Source: Podospora pseudocomata (lineage: Eukaryota > Ascomycota > Sordariomycetes > Sordariales > Podosporaceae). From it: DNA of 64,000 nucleotides. The notes under the pieces are model-generated. The model was not told the DNA's origin, ran no database searches, and saw nothing but the letters and a program-made list of their open reading frames with translations. The translations under genes were made by a program, and so were the position numbers. Location: the NCBI RefSeq assembly GCF_035222375.1, contig NC_085891.1:2728001-2792000 (forward strand), read 5' to 3'. Of the stretch, positions 22,674 to 34,566 are shown piece after piece; the stretch's first letter is position 1, and each line of letters starts with the position of its first letter.

Positions 22674-23980
22674 TGCGATGTCGCCCCAGTCCAGGGGTAT
22701 TTTAGAATGACAGGCTTCGTGTAAAGCAATATGACGTGATATAAATGAAAATTAAGCCAGTACAGAGCACAGAAATGAACTAGGAGAAAAAGATAAATAG
22801 GAGGATATGCACTCATACATCAGTATTTGCAAAATAAGCTAGGAGAGGTGGCGTGAGAGAACTTCATATACCGCCAAGATCCCAGGCCGGTTTTCAAGTC
22901 GTCACGGACCGACGGGAACAGGCAGGGCCGTTTGACCAGCTTATAAGTTTGCTCAAGTAGACTTTTTGTAGTAAGATCAAACCACAACCTTCTTCAATCT
23001 ATTGGTCAATGCCTGGCTGGGTAAGTAGGATCCAGGCTTGAATAACACTCTGTCTCGACGGGTGGTATCAGGGGCACTTGCCCCGACGAATCAGCTTCAG
23101 TTTGAGCTGATCGAGGCAGCGAATGTGTGGTATAAGAGTGACCCAGGCCCCAGGATCAGCATTCTTCCATACAAGGCGTCCATAGTGGATGTCACTGTTT
23201 ATCCGGCTAAAGGGTAGCCAGGCCGAGATCCTAAAAATGGAGGAACGGGAAGAAAGAGAAACTTCGGGCATGATGCTGCGTAACGTGGGTTCGGTGCTGT
23301 GAAATGTTTTCCAATTTAGTAGGGAGAGAAGAGTGGGATTGCAATTATTCTGGAACGTGGCCTGAGGATGAGAATTGATGGTTGTCCATGTTCCAGATTG
23401 TTGAAAATGTCATAAGCCTGGAGGAGTGTCGGGTCTCGTGTCCCTTCATGAAAATGACAACCGAGAGTGCTGTCGATGCGAGATATACAGTGGGAGAAAA
23501 GCTGTCTGAGCCATGAGAAAGCACACCAACCATCGAGCTTGAAGTGATGAATTGCTTAACTTGTCGTTGGGAGTTTGAAGAGGAAAGTGAAATAAGCTTT
23601 CGTGATCCCCACCTCGAGCTTGGCAAAGAGCTTAGCTTGTGGTCCAATCAAAACACCGTCATTGGCTGATGCATTTAAGCAGGGCTTTCCTGACAACATG
23701 TATAATGCAATTATCCGCAGCCATACCTTACCCAATCGGCTACAGGAATTTGATCTGCGATTCTGGATCTCGCCTGTCTCCACCGAAACCGAGAGATGCA
23801 CTGGAAGCGCGATTGAAGGGTCTCGATTTTCCAACTCCAAGCTTGTTCCCTTCGTTTCGAACTCGCATTCTTCCCGGCTCTTCCCTTAAGAAGGTTGGGA
23901 CGATCGGCAAACAATCAACCAACTCTCTTGAACTCCGAACCCCAAAACGCCCTTCCAATTAACAGCACCACTACATCACC
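22674..23980. other. Intergenic, possible decayed coding remnants
   Basis: No supported gene. Minus-strand frames at 23068-23271 (67 residues with an ATG) and 23345-23840 have ordinary amino-acid composition but no recognised domain. They might be remnants of an accessory gene. The last ~100 bases are the leader of the WW-domain gene. Confidence 0.4.
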
Positions 23981-24985
23981 ATGTCGACGCCAGCCGAGAC
24001 CGAGTCTCCAGCGCCACCAGTTGCGCCAGAGGAGCGCATCGAGAACGCAAACGCGACTCCCCAGCAAGAGACATCACCTGAAGCAGACCTAAAAGAGGCG
24101 GACCAGACTGCCAAAGCTATTCCCCCAGCCGATGAAGCCAACAGCAACGAACCAAACCCCAATGAATCAACCAGCTCCCCCAAAGATGCTGAGGAGACAG
24201 TCACTTCCCCCAGAGAAGGCTCACCCTCCCCATCACAAAGCTCATCCGACGAAGAAGGCGAAGTCTCCGAATCAGAAGCCGACCACGACCACCCACCACT
24301 CCCCAACGAGCCTCTCCCTGGCAACTGCCCCCCATTACCAAACGAGCCCCTGCCAGGAGCAGACAACAACAACTCCTCAGCCCTCCCCGCCGAACCCACA
24401 CCAGCCCCCGAACCGGCAGACGACGGCTGGGAATACCACTGGAACCCAAACGACAACCAATACTGGTTCTATAACCGCTTCAGCAATCACTGGCAGCTCG
24501 AAAACCCCCGCCAATCCACCACCGTCCCTCAAACCGCCCCACCCACGGCACCAACACCCCCCCAAACGGACCCTACCTCCATCTCCAACCCAACCTCCAT
24601 CGCAGGAGGCTACAACCCCGCCATTCACGGCTCATACGATGAAAACGCCTGGTATGCCGTCAACGCGAGGGCGCTGCAGCAACAAGCGGAGCAGAGTGTT
24701 ATTCCCCCTGCACCGGCGGAGTATGCTGTGGGCGGTTACTTTAATAAACAGACGGGGCAGTGGCAGATGCCGGAGCAGGGGGCCGAGAGGCATTCGGATG
24801 AGCAGAAGAGCAAGAGGCAGCTGAATGCGTTTTTTGATGTGGATGCTGCGGCGAATATGCATGATGGGAGGAGCTTGAAGGCGGAGAGGGCGGGGAAGAA
24901 GCCGAGTAAGAAGGAGCTGAGGGAGTTCAAGGAGAAGAGGAGGGCGAGGAAGGAGGAGAAGAGGAGGGCTTGGTTGAGGGATTAG
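23981..24985 (+). CDS. WW-domain protein, putative RNA-processing factor
   Basis: Single exon, 334 aa. Residues 1-140 are acidic and Pro/Ser-rich, with a repeated PPLPNEPLPG motif (twice). A WW domain follows: GWEYHWNPNDNQYWFYN then HWQLENP, with the paired Trp and central aromatic residues. A second, WW-like piece GGYFNKQTGQWQ lies further on. The tail NAFFDVDAAANMHDGRSLKA then KKPSKKELREFKEKRRARKE is very basic and helical. The combination resembles fungal WW splicing-associated proteins, but I cannot name an orthologue. Location is inferred nuclear from the basic tail. ATG 23981 has CATCACC upstream. Confidence 0.75.
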   Translation: MSTPAETESPAPPVAPEERIENANATPQQETSPEADLKEADQTAKAIPPADEANSNEPNPNESTSSPKDAEETVTSPREGSPSPSQSSSDEEGEVSESEADHDHPPLPNEPLPGNCPPLPNEPLPGADNNNSSALPAEPTPAPEPADDGWEYHWNPNDNQYWFYNRFSNHWQLENPRQSTTVPQTAPPTAPTPPQTDPTSISNPTSIAGGYNPAIHGSYDENAWYAVNARALQQQAEQSVIPPAPAEYAVGGYFNKQTGQWQMPEQGAERHSDEQKSKRQLNAFFDVDAAANMHDGRSLKAERAGKKPSKKELREFKEKRRARKEEKRRAWLRD

Positions 24986-25347
24986 ACTGGGGGTGGGCGT
25001 TTTTGCTTGGGGGTTTTTGATTCTGGTTTGGGCATTTTGGTGGGTGTTGGCTGGTAAAATTGGCATAAAGGTTTGGTTCTTGTTTGTGAGGCAGGCAGAG
25101 AGGTCAAGGGCGTTGGGGAGAGGGGGGGGGGTTTGTTTTTGGGATGTATGTAGTTCGGCCGGGGGAGGCTGGGCACGATGGAAATGTATTCAGGGAATAG
25201 GGGTTTGTATGTACAAATGGAAGCGAGAAGTAATTGACAGCGTTGGTCAAATTCGGGACGTTGTGTGTGGTGTATATGAAACGTCTTGTGTACAATGTAT
25301 CATGTCCTGTATACACCCCACATTCTACATCCATATTTGGACCACAT
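24986..25347. other. Short 3'-3' intergenic region
   Basis: Lies between convergent genes (WW protein and RIX1). G/T-rich with a GGGGGGGG run; nothing else seen. Confidence 0.7.
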
Positions 25348-27700
25348 CTACTCATCATCTTCTTCCTCGTCCTCATCATCCTCATCATCAAGCGACATAT
25401 CAATCTGCACGCTCCCCTCATCATCACTATCGCTATTCTCCTCTTCCACCTTTTTGGTGTCAACAGCCACAGCAGCAGCAGCAGCAGCAACAGCCACCCT
25501 CTTGACCTTTGTCTCCTCCCCCACCTCCAAACCCCCGCTGCTCTTCCTCTTGAGCGGTGACGCGGCCCTCTTCTTGTTCACAACAGCGGTTTCCGTCTCC
25601 TTGACAGTAACAGCAAAAGGGTTCACCTCGACAGGTGTGTCATCATCCACCTCCATTGCCTCCTGAACTGTACCATTTGTGACTGCGGTTCCCCAGCTGG
25701 AAACAACAACTCTTTTCTCCTTCTCAACAACAGCAACAACATCACTTTGCTCCCCAGCGTCACCCATCTCCTCATCCGCCGCCTCCTCGCCCCGGAGCTG
25801 TCTATCCGCCAACAAATCATCAAGATTGGCAGAGGGGTCGTACTCATCCGTGTTAAGCTGCGCGTAACGGCCGGCACGGACGAGGTTGCTGCGGACAACC
25901 TCCACCTCTTTTGACGTTCCAAACTTTTGAACGAGAAAAGGAAGGATAGAGGGGTAGTACCGCCCTCTGGAGTCTTTATACGGTTGCAACACCGACGCGA
26001 GCATAGCTTCTTTGTTGGAGGATAAAATAGCGGTGCGGTCGACAAGGGAGCGGATATCGGGGGAGAGGTGCGGTTGTGGGAGGTGGGAGAGGAATAATGG
26101 GAGGAGGGTAGCAGCCGAAGCGAGGAGGGAGGCTGGGAGGGGACTGAATAAAGACGCTGGGGTGGCGGACGGGGTGGAAAGGAAAGCGTCGGCGTTTCCT
26201 TGGACGGTTTGCTTGGCTTTTTCGACGGGGAGGGTGGGTCTGGGTGCGTCGTCTAGGTGGCCTGCTGATAGGAGGATGTCGTGGCAGACTTGCCGGATTA
26301 AGGGGGTTAAGGAGTCGACTGTCAACCTGGGAAGGGTCGGGCCGGCGAGTGTGAGAAGGGGGGAGGCAAGGTTGTAAACTTTCTCGCGAACGGCGGGGTT
26401 GGTGCGGTGGAAGGAGAGGACGCGGACGGTGTGGTCGGTTATGTCTGTGGAAAGAGGGAGTGCGGAGTCGGCGAGTCGGCGGATGGCAGAGCCGTGGAGA
26501 CGGAGGACGGCGGTGTGGATGTCGGGGAGGACGGTCCAGAGGTCGGCCTTTTCGTCGCGGCTGATGGAGGGGTTGGTTTGCATCGTTTCCTCGGAGGAGG
26601 GGCTGGGAGGGGTGACGAGGGTGAGGCGGGTGGTGAGGTCGAGGAGCTCGCCGACGGGGACGGTGACGGGGGCTTTGGTGGGGCTGTCGAGGTATTCGGC
26701 GAGGAACTCGAGGAGGCCGACCAGGCGCTGAGAGCCTGGCTGAATGCCCTCCCAGGATGGGAACTCGTCGACGGAGTCACCGCCGCCAGAGGGGTCAAGC
26801 TCATTGCGGACTGGCTGAGGACGATAACCAGTGGACGATTCCCAGGATTCGACAACACCGCGGAAGATTTGGTCGGCGGTGGCATGGCAGTCGAGAATGG
26901 CAGCTTTGATAGACTTGACCCACTCGTCACTGCTTCCATTCTTGGGGGCGGTGTAAGAAAGGAGGATGAAAAGCCGGCGAGAGCTCTCGCGGAGAGCATG
27001 AGGAACCACAACAGAATCAGAAGTGGTTGGCGCAACGTAAGTCCTGAGTGCGGTCTTGATTTGACCGGCGAATGGACGCAAAGTGGTGGGGTAGAGCATC
27101 ACCAGCTTGGACAGAGAGCTGGCCACGGTCTCAATCACGCTGGTAGGGGTTGATGGAGATTTGACCAGCTGAAGGCAAGCTGTGACAAAGCTGGGAAGAG
27201 TGGGAGTAGCCATCTCTCTAATCAAAGTCGGGTAGCCCTGGAGTAGCATGTAGATCTTGGTCAAGGTGATAACGGCCAGCTCCTTGGAAGGAAGAGGGTC
27301 GATTTTCTACAGAAAATGTCAGTATTAAATCAGTAATTCTCATGCTGTAATAGATACACACTTGAGCAACACTGATCAAGCCGCGAACCCAGGGGTCGGC
27401 AGCCCTGAGACTTTCCCATCCTCCCACATCGACAACAGCCTTGATCAAGCAGACGGCGGCAAAGCGACCCGAAGCGTTCCTTCCCGTCAAGAGCGTGGTG
27501 ATGTGTGTCCTGAGCTTGTGAACAAGCATAGGCGTCTCAGCGCCCTTGTCCTTTCCTTTTCCAGCATCTGAAGCAGAGAGTGGTTCACCACATCTTAGGA
27601 CGTGTCCAACCAGAACTGGGCATAGTCTTGGGAGTTGATCGGCCGGTGTCGAAGCGAGCCTGCGGACAAGTACCCGCAGGTCTGATGGGGGTGATGCCAT
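25348..27700 (-). CDS. rix1: Pre-rRNA-processing protein Rix1
   Basis: Subunit of the Rix1 (Rix1-Ipi1-Ipi3) complex, needed for ITS2 processing and maturation of the 60S ribosomal subunit in the nucleus (family knowledge; the human counterpart is PELP1). Exons 27700-27362 and 27306-25348 give 765 aa. The 55-nt intron 27307-27361 has a GTGTGT donor and TGTAG acceptor and joins ISVAQ to KIDPLPSKELAV. The N-terminal part LRVLVRRLASTPADQLPRLC and the helical-repeat body (KIYMLLQGYPTL, TSVIETVASSLSKLVMLYPT) match Rix1 proteins. The C-terminus holds a basic KKRAASPLKRKSSGG stretch (likely NLS) and a strongly acidic tail DDEDDEDEEEDDE. ATG 27700 follows the divergent promoter shared with YPP1. Confidence 0.85.
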
Positions 27701-28259
27701 TAGATATTTGATGTCTGCGAGTCTCTGCCTTTAGAACTGTGGGGATAGACCCTACTCGTGATGATGGTCCTAACTTTTGATTTCTGTCAAAATCAAGACA
27801 AAGAAACTATTCCCACGTGTGAGTTGGCGCAATGTTGGTTTATTTGTGGTGTTTTACTGCAAAAACATTTTAAAGATGTTCTCGCTATCTTATCGGTAAC
27901 TTTTCCGCTAGAGCTACCGAAATGCGGGACCCTGGCTGGCTTGGCCGCTGCAACCACTAAAACCAGCCAATCCCTGTGCGCGGTTGGGTGCTATTCCTGT
28001 TCCTGATGGGCCCGACATCATCACCCCCTAGTGCACCCCAAGATTTTGGATTGACCTGGGCTCCATTGGCTTCATTTTAGTGCCCCCGTCTTGTTGCCCA
28101 GCCGAACGCCTCCTTATTTACAAGCTGACGTACTCTTTTGAATCTCACCTCCAACACCCTACAACTTGACCCTTTCCCAAAGGCTATGCTCTTGCGCTCC
28201 GCATGCCCTGTCTGATCAAGTCATCGTAGTGCGAGCAGGCTTGCTGGAACACCGCCAAC
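27701..28259. promoter_or_regulatory. Divergent promoter between RIX1 and YPP1
   Basis: A 559-bp head-to-head spacer. Pyrimidine-rich segments precede the plus-strand start. No specific operator is recognised. Confidence 0.6.
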
Positions 28260-31200
28260 ATGGTACGTACCTACTGCTTCCCTGACACCTCACCTCTCCT
28301 CGATATCCTTCTAACGAATACAAAACAAAACAAAAACAGCCCGACGCAGTCAAAGCAGCGCATTACATCCAACAGCTCGACGAAGCGCGTTGCGATGACA
28401 ACTGGGATGCCGTCCCCGAGCTAGTCCGCAAGGTGCGGAAACATGCCCCTGAACGAGCCTGTACGTTCTTCTTCTTTTCTCTCTCCCTCTCCCCATCACC
28501 AAACTCATGCTCACCCATCCTTCTTCCCCCCCCCCCTCAGGCCTCTCCCAGTCAGCAACAACCGAACACTCCATCATCAAAGCCTCGCTCAAATCCACCC
28601 CCGACACCACCCCCTCCTCCCTCGAAGCCGCCTCCCAACTCCCCGCCCTCCTCACCGTCATCGAAAACGAACAAACCCACCCCCAAGACCGCTTCCAAGC
28701 CCGCGTCTGCGCCGGCTGGTTACACTGGGTGCTGAGAGAATACTCCCTCGCCCTTGAGCGCCTCCCCCGATCGTTCGACGAAGAGCTCCCCACCACCGAC
28801 GCCGCAGTCGAACCGTCAGAATGGACCAAAGTCTGCGCCTTGAAAACGGCCTATCTGAGAGCAAACTGTCTAGCGCGCGACGGACAACGCAAGGGTGCCC
28901 TCGAAGCCTTCGAAATCGCGTTGCCGAGTCTGAACACTGTCTGGAATGCCGCGCCAGGAGGGCCAGCGAGACAGCAGATACGATACTGGGCCGAGTTGTT
29001 CCTCACCGAGTATTGCATGTTGGCTAGCCAGGCTACGAGGGAGGGGGAGAAGTCACTCTCGGAGGGGAACTGTCTCTCTGGGTTTAGAACTTGGGCAAGA
29101 TACTGGGCTGGCGCTGCCAAGGGCGTGGCGGTCGCAGCGCAGGATCAGGCCGGTATTTCGGGGGCGGGGGGATATGGGTTCCGGGGATCGGTGCCTAGGA
29201 GGCAGGTCTGGAGCGAGTATTACTCTGCCTTGTCCGAGATTCTGCAGCGGGACTTGGCTTACCCCCCTTCTGGGGTTACGGTGCCGGTGTCGAATGGGGA
29301 GACCATCAGTGCCCGCGCACAGTTGAGAGCGGAACTCAAGAAGGTGGAGACCATCTATCAGGGTCTGCTGTTTTCGGAGACCAAGTTCCCGAGGGCAGAT
29401 GAGGAAAGGCAAGAGGTGGAAGAGTTTGTGGCGAGGGTGATGAGGAATTGGACTATTTTGAATGGGAGGGGCTGGAAGGAGCATGATCTGGGGGCGGGAG
29501 GGAGGGATAGTTTGAGCAGAGGGACGCTGGACACATTGTACGGCGCGGCGACAAAGACGTATCATTCTACGGCGATACTCAGGCATCTGTTTACGGTACA
29601 TTTGGCAGTGGCAGAGTTTGATTTGGCGTTTGTGTCGTTTGACAGCTGGTTTGAGCTGGTGAAGAAGGGGAAGGCGAGGGTGGAGAAGACGGGCCATAGG
29701 GAGCCGGCGCTGGATGACAATGCGACGGTTTTGGAGACCATCTCTGCGGCCGTTGCGGCGCTGTGCAGATATGGTGGACGGGAGTCAGCGGATAAGGCGA
29801 GGAAGATTTCGGAAGAGCTGGAGGGGCTGGTAAAGAAGTGGGGGGATCTGGATCCGGAGAGCGCGGACCCGAGGGACTTGGTGCCGCCGAGGTCGATGGC
29901 GCTGGCGTGGCAGAGTATTGGGTTGGCGAATGCGCAGTGGGCTAGGATGACGTACGAGTCGGAATCGAGGGCCGCCTTTCAGGAGAAGGCGATCCAGTGT
30001 TTGCGGTGGTCTCTGTCACCCGAGTTTGGGAGTGTGGTTGATGTGAGGGGGGTGTTTGCGTTGGGTGTTTTGTACGCAGAGCAGAGAAAGTTGTCTGTGG
30101 CTATTGAACTGGTCAAGACGGCGCTGCTGGCGGACAAGGCGGTGCAGGAGCATGAGGAGCTGCATAATGGGCCTTACTGGAGGGAAAGATCGTTGATTCC
30201 GCTCTGGCATCTTTTGGCGCTTATGTTGAGCGCACGTCAAGACTATGTCCTGGCTGCGCGGGCGTGTGAAGGTGCCATTGAGCAGTTCAAGGATCCGATC
30301 GTCTTGTTTGGCAGCAGGGAACTCAACGGCGGTTTCAGGAGTGAGCACCTTAATGAGGCGGCTGTTGAAAAGGCTGGCGGTGATGGCATCGTGGACGAGA
30401 TGGACGACTTCGAGAAGGAGAGCATTCTGGAGATCAAGATGACCCAGCTTGCCATTCTGGAACTCGTTGAAGGTCCTACCGTGGCTGTCAACGCCAGCAC
30501 TGAGCTGCTCACGCTGTTTCCCAGGCTGTTTGGCGATCTCGGCGAACCGACACTGGAAATATCAAAGGTCGAGCCTCCCAAGACCATGGCCACGATGCGC
30601 AGCCTCAGAGATAGTATGTTTGGCGGTCGCGCAGCCAAGGGTCACCAACCACGGCAGAGCGTGGCAACCTCCAGGCCACAAACTGCCAACACCACGCTCA
30701 CTCAGCAGACCAGCAGCGAGACAGCCATCGACGTGCAGCCTAGCCGCAGGTCTCTGAGGTCGGGCAGTCTTAATGGTAGGAGCAGGAACAGCCTCCGGAA
30801 AAGAGATCGGAGCGGCAGCCGGCAACGCGCCATGAGCAGCGGCCCGCCAGTCCCGCCTCTCAATGGAGATAAATACCAGCCTACCTTTGAGGACCCCAGC
30901 AGCCCGCAGCATTTCACTCATGCCAGCAAGACTGCGGCCGGGACACTGAGACCAGAGACGACAAACTCGTCCGCTTCGACAAAGCGGACGACGGATGGGC
31001 CTTCGGAGGTGGGTGTCGGAACAGGGGCCCTGGAAAGTTTCTCACCTCTGTTGCCCTTTGTACAATTCTCCCAGGAGCACAGCAAGAGAAAAAGAAAGGG
31101 CATTCTCGTCAAGGTCTGGCTTACTATTGCCGGGTTTTACCGACGGGCTGGTCTGCTTGACGATGCCCAAAAGGCCATTGAGGAAGCACAGAAGATCGTA

Positions 31201-32036
31201 CAGAGCTTTGAGGGCGATGTAGTCAGCGATACCTCTGGAGCACTGAACACCAGGACGGCGGGATGGGGCATGGAGAAGAGTGTTGAGGCTGTTTTGGCTG
31301 ATGTCTGGACCGAGGTATGTTTCGGTGTTTTCCATTACAAAAAAAAACGTGGCCACTAATGATACCACAGAAGGGAGAACTCTCTCTCGCCCTGGAAAGA
31401 CCTTACCAAGCCCGCGCCGACTTTGAAACAGCTTTGACGCACTTCCCCGACCACCCTGTCGCCATCGTCGGGCTCTCGAATATTCTTTTGGATATCTGCT
31501 CGGAGAAGCTTCTCCCACCCCCGGCAGTCCCCGGCCTTGACCTTGGCGGCGCATCCCTCGTCTCTGAACCACATGAAGACCACCAACTCATCGCCTCCCC
31601 GCCAAGCCGGTTTTCTGAACTGCCGTCTGAACCCCTCGGTCTTGGTTCGCCTAAACATAAGACTGCAAGCAGGAAGCCGGATTGCGAAGCGGTGTTTGAC
31701 CACGAGGAAGAGGATGAAACCGCTAACGGGGTTTCCAAGGCATCGCCGTCGAGGCTGCTAGGCCCGCAGCTCCCGCCGCCGTATAAAGCGACCAGTCTAC
31801 CGCTTATTGATCGGTTGGCAGCGAGAGACAGGGCGTACGGGCTTTTGAGCGGGCTGACGAAGTTGGGGTCGGGGTGGAATTACTCTGAGGCGTGGTTCGC
31901 TCTGGCGAGGGCGTATGAGGAGAGTGGACAGGCGGAGAAGGCGAGGGATGCGTTGTGGTGGGTTGTGGAACTGGAGGATGGGATGGGGGTGAGGGATTGG
32001 GGGGTTGTTACTGCTGGTGGGGGGTATGTTTTGTAG
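28260..32036 (+). CDS. ypp1: TPR cargo-transport protein Ypp1 (TTC7-like)
   Basis: Scaffold that holds the PI 4-kinase Stt4 at plasma-membrane patches (yeast Ypp1 with Efr3; human TTC7). Exons 28260-28262, 28340-28460, 28541-31314 and 31371-32036 give 1187 aa. The first coding exon is only the ATG; PDAVKAAHYIQQLDEARCDD starts exon 2, as expected for these proteins. Introns: GTACGT...CTAACGAAT...ACAG (77 nt), GTACGT...CCTCAG (80 nt), GTATGT...ACTAATGATACCACAG (56 nt). TPR-like helical pairs occur throughout, for example RFQARVCAGWLHWVLREYSLALERLP and, in the last exon, GELSLALERPYQARADFETALTHFPDHPVAIVGLSNILL. A Ser/Arg/Thr-rich disordered insert (about residues 720-860) separates the two TPR regions. 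Frame sums are exact across all junctions. Confidence 0.82.
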
Positions 32037-32554
32037 GAGGGGGTTATAATGAAGAGAAGGGGGGAAGTAATATTGACTGAAGAGATCCATAACGATAGGG
32101 GTTGGGGAGGAGGCGTGCATAGTATAGACAAGTATAAGCAAGGAGCTGGGGACTGTTGAGGTTTGATCAGGTTAGCAGGTTGGGCATTGCGTAGTCGTTG
32201 TCAAGCATATTGGCAGTTTAACATCAGAGACAATTTTGACAGTGGGAGTCGGGGTTTCCTGTTAAACATGAGGATAAGGTAACAAGGTACAAGTCGGCAT
32301 CACTGACGTTACCTTTCCAAATTGGTATACACACATGTACAACACATCACTTCTTGATTCATAAACGCCAGTATCAATTCGATACCTAAAAAAAAATAAA
32401 AAATAAAAATCACTAAAACCAACCCACCGTTCATAAACCGAGCAATTTTGACCAGTCCAGTCATTGCAAAACACACGCAGACAAAGCAAAGCTACCTCCC
32501 ATAAAAAGCAACGCAATCCCGCCCATTCACCCATCCATCATCGTACAACCATCA
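32037..32554. other. 3'-3' intergenic region
   Basis: Between convergent YPP1 and the CoA-transferase gene. An A-rich tract lies near 32389-32409. No gene seen. Confidence 0.7.
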
Positions 32555-34566
32555 TCACCCCCTAATCTCATCCTCCTCCCACCCCTCCCACATGCCCCCC
32601 TCATTCCTCCCCGTATCCCACCCATTAGGCCTCGCAACCCTAACATGCCCAACCCTCAAGCCCTCCACCTCGACCGCCTCCCTCGGCCACCTCACCACCC
32701 CCCCAAACCCCCTACTAAACCCCTCACTCATCATATGGTCCCCCTCAAACAAAAACGGCACCACACCCCTCATCCCCCTCAACGCCCGTCTCCCAACCTC
32801 ATCAACACTATCACTGTGCCTCAACTCAAAGAAGCCCCCCCATTCCCTTTTCCGCCTCTCTAAAAACCCCCCTCAACCTCTCCTGCTCCCGCTCCGGCAG
32901 CAACCCCAATTTCTGGAGAAAAACATCGTACTGCACCAAACTAGTCCTCCCCACCCAGCTCCCCCCCTCCGTCGCCCGTCTCACCAGCCCAACCATCGCA
33001 GCCACGGACCCCAACCCCCCAGTCCCGTAATCGCTCATCGGAAAGGGGGGCACAACCGGCTCGTTCTCCAGGCCCATGAATTTCCCTTGAGCGTAAGCAA
33101 CACCAGAGACGCAATCCGCAATCTGCTGCCAGCCTGGCCTATGCGCCCACTCTGCCCCTTCTGCCCCCGTTCCGCCAAAGCAGTCCTCAACCACGTAAAC
33201 AAAGCCCTTGTTTCGGGATTTGGCTACCTCGGCGAGGAGGGAGGGGCTATACCCCAGTTTGGCGAGGGCACCAGGGCGATACCCGTCAATCAGAACATCC
33301 GCTTCCGCCAGGAGGGACGAGAAAGTCTCCCGATCAGCAGCGGAGGACTTGAGATCGAGCGAGATGCAGTGTTTGCCCGTGTTGACGTCCAGCTGAAAGA
33401 ATGGGACGTCGGGAAGGGTAGGGCAGGTGATTTTGATGACTTGGGCTCCGTGGGCAGCCAAGGAGCGGCCGATTGTCGGGCCGGCAATGATACGGCACAG
33501 CTCGAGGACTTTGATCCCCTTTAGGGCGAATCGCGGTCCTGAGCCGGATGAGGAAGAAAAGGGGACAGGCGGGGTGGTGGTGTCTAGCGGGTTGGGCTTG
33601 ACGGTAAAAGGTGGCTGCGAACACATCGCTTTGCCGTGAGGCAGCTCCTGGAATTGCTCCCAGGTGTACGCCTTGATGCCCGCTTGTCTGTTTTTGAGGT
33701 TTAGCTCGTCAAGCTCAGCGGCTGTGTGCCTCATGACGGCCGCCTCAATGGTGTCAATGCACTCCCGGTAATCGGTCAAGTCCGGGCGGTGCTTGGGGAG
33801 GCCGAGCATTTGCAGGGTGATGTCCGCGTTGAGGGAGCCGTGGATGTGGTAGTACTCGCCGGGGTTCTTGGTGCTGTAGAGGTTGGCTGAGAGGCGGCGG
33901 TAGAGGATGGATTGGGCCCTGTTGAGGTCGGTATCTGGAGATTGTTTAGCCTCTATTTCGAGTCTCATCAAACTCTCACGGTAGCATACCCGGTATCCTC
34001 TCCTTGACTCCGGGGTCCGTCTTGTCCATCCCGTCGATTGTGGTCAGGTAAGCAGACATCAAGAAGCCAGAAATCTTATCAACGTCGACCGTGACTAAGG
34101 GCTTCTCGGCGCCATACCGCAGACCGGCAATGGCGCTGGCAACACGAGCTTCCAGACCCTTGATAGCTGCCGTGGCATCTTGCTCCTTGAGAGGGCTGGG
34201 AAAGTGAACTTTGTTTCCCTGGCCAGATGACGAGGTGATGTTGACATTTCCAGCCAGAGTCGAAAAGTTGCCTGGAAGTTCATGTCGGCAAAGCTCCTCG
34301 AGAGAGGTCAATGCCTCTCTGGCCCCATCGATGACGGAATACGGCTTGGGCTTCGGGGTGACTCTGGACATCTGCTTGTTGTCCATTTTCCACGTCCCCA
34401 GGTAGTACCGGAGCTGTGAGAAAAGGAGAAGAGTTTGCTGGGAGACATGATTGACCTCTTTCTTGTGGAGAGGCTTTGTTGCTCTCTTGCTCTTGCTCCC
34501 TCCTCGCCATTGTCGCTCCCACGAGGGGAGGGGCGTTGTGTCCAACATTGTGGGGCTCGAGTCCAT
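32555..34566 (-). CDS. CoA-transferase family III (CaiB/BaiF) protein, with frameshift
   Basis: Family III enzymes move CoA between carboxylic acids or act as acyl-CoA racemases. Exon 1 is 34566-33990, the intron is 33935-33989 (GTATGC donor, GGCTAAAC branch), and exon 2 starts at 33934. Motifs: GEYYHIHGSLNADITLQMLGLP, LKGIKVLELCRIIAGPTIGRSLAAHGAQVIK, GKHCISLDLKS, ADVLIDGYRPGALAKLGYSP, AYAQGKFMGLENEPVVPPFPMSDYGTGGLG. The frame is lost in the homopolymer pair G6T5 at about 32872-32882. As given the protein stops at 32826, while the family-like continuation EWGGFFELRHSDSVDEVGRRAL runs on in the next frame to a stop at 32555. A one-base difference would make a 651-aa protein. It may be an assembly error or a recent mutation. 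Confidence 0.78.
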
